Origin: WHTI01 sp963826105
Lineage (GTDB): Bacteria; Actinomycetota; CADDZG01; WHSQ01
Direction: 5' to 3'
Length of the DNA: 64,000 nucleotides
Assembly (NCBI GenBank): GCA_963826105.1
Contig: CAWGWA010000017.1
Span: 43,807-107,806 of the forward strand
Of the stretch, positions 63,200-64,000 are shown one piece after another. Made by a program: the position numbers and the translations under genes. Under the pieces are notes generated by a model that made no database searches, was not told where the DNA came from, and worked only from the letters and a program-made list of their open reading frames with translations. The first letter of the stretch is position 1, and the number at the start of each line of letters is the position of its first letter.

Positions 63200-64000
63200 T
63201 CAGTCCAGTGTGTAGCGATCGGGGTCCGAATAGAACCCGGTCTTCTGTTTGTCGATCTGCATCAGCAGATCGTTGACCAGCGAGGAGGCGCCGATCCGGA
63301 AGCGATCCGGGGTCAGCCACTCCTCACCGAGGGTTTCGTGCACGATCACAAGGTACCTAATGGCGTCTTTCGCACTCCGGATCCCCCCGGCCACCTTGAG
63401 GCCGACGGCCCGTCCGGTGGCGTCACCAAGTCGCGGATCGCCTCGGCCATCACCAGTGCGGTCGGAAGGGTGGAGGCCGGCGAGATCTTGCCGGTCGAGG
63501 TCTTGATGGTGTGCGTGCCGGCCGCCATCGCGATCAGAGAGGCGCGTCGGATGCGGTCGTAGGAGCCGAGTTCGCCGGTCTCGAGGATCGTCTTGACGTG
63601 AGCCTTACCAGCGGCCTCAACGGAGCGGGAGACCTCCTCGAAGACGGCCTCCTCATCGCCGGCCAGGAACGCCCCACGGCTGATCACGATGTCGACCTCG
63701 TCGGCGCCGTCGGCAACCGCTCGCTGGATCTCTTCGAGTCTGAGGTCCAACGGAGCTTGGCCCGAAGGAAAGTGTCGCGACGGATGCGATCTTGACCGTG
63801 GATCCGGCCAGCGCCTCTTTGGCCACCGGCACGAGGCGCGGGTAACGGCACAGGGCCGCAACCGACGGGACGTCGGGATCGCCGGGGGCCGGGCGGATCG
63901 CCTTGGACGCCAGTTGACGGATCTTGCCCGGTGAGTCTTGGCCCTCGAGTGTGGTCAGGTCGCAGCAGCTGATCGCCAGGGTCAGGGCCCACATCTTGGA
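63200..64000 (-). CDS. deoC: Deoxyribose-phosphate aldolase (5' partial, two frameshifts)
   Basis: Runs off the window end (open at 64000). WALTLAISCCDLTTLEG, VKIASVAT, then FPSGQAPLDL, AHVKTILETGELG, HTIKTSTGKISPAS (Schiff-base Lys) and AGGIRSAKDAIRYL are in three frames. One surplus base near 63769-63774 and one missing near 63423-63425 explain this, and the total length stays divisible by three. Splits deoxyribose-5-phosphate to glyceraldehyde-3-phosphate and acetaldehyde. Clustered with two aldehyde dehydrogenases. Confidence 0.85.

Overview
The window looks like chromosomal DNA of a GC-rich actinobacterium outside the best-known genera. The evidence is a set of lineage markers: Rex heading a haem operon, a WhiB-type iron-sulphur protein, a BldC-like MerR-type regulator, the tiny ribosomal protein bS22, a mycothiol glycosyltransferase (MshA), an HbhA-like lysine/alanine-rich protein, a MarP-type protease and an RsiG-like protein. 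Gene order resembles, from memory, the mycobacterial Rv0474-Rv0527 neighbourhood (xre-hbhA, proC-bldC-bS22-epimerase-acyltransferase, hem genes, thioredoxin-ccdA, deoC), rearranged. I cannot name the species.

Layout. 1-3.4 kb: end of a cytochrome bc operon (cytochrome b carboxy part, Rieske protein, di-haem cytochrome c, two small membrane proteins). 3.4-11.1 kb: a complete-looking Tad/Flp pilus operon on the minus strand, from flp back to tadC, with a promoter and terminator at the pilin gene. 11.2-17.2 kb: rex-hemA-hemC-hemD-hemB-hemL with a Rex operator in front. 17.3-20.8 kb: ccdA-tlpA, a divergent Crp/Fnr-type regulator and an acyl-CoA ligase. 21-35.7 kb: mixed housekeeping genes (response regulator, acyltransferase, epimerase, whiB, bS22, polynucleotide-kinase-like protein, bldC, MarP, acuC, aldehyde dehydrogenase, proC, proline dehydrogenase). 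36-41 kb: mshA with a coupled acetyltransferase, hbhA-like and xre, an RsiG-like c-di-GMP-binding candidate and an M23 peptidase. 41-47.4 kb: DtxR-type regulator, two acyl-CoA dehydrogenases, a thioredoxin lipoprotein, a nitrobindin-like protein and a cobalamin adenosyltransferase operon. 47.5-55.2 kb: a nucleoside import and salvage operon (BMP lipoprotein, ATPase, two permeases, cdd, deoA, punA). 55.3-60.8 kb: a LexA-box HNH/DUF222 gene, a ceramidase-like secreted enzyme and a V8-like protease. 60.9-64 kb: two aldehyde dehydrogenases and deoC, which complete deoxynucleoside breakdown.

No gap between genes reaches 300 bases; the larger ones (about 200-270 bases) hold promoters, hairpins and palindromic repeats that are listed. 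I saw no tRNA, rRNA, CRISPR array, insertion sequence or prophage.

Eight genes (hemL, bS22, mshA, the second nucleoside permease, the HNH gene, the ceramidase-like gene, the V8-like protease and deoC) are interrupted by single-base frameshifts, most of them in short G or C runs. In each case the proposed repair gives a length divisible by three, which points to uncorrected sequencing indels rather than real gene decay.
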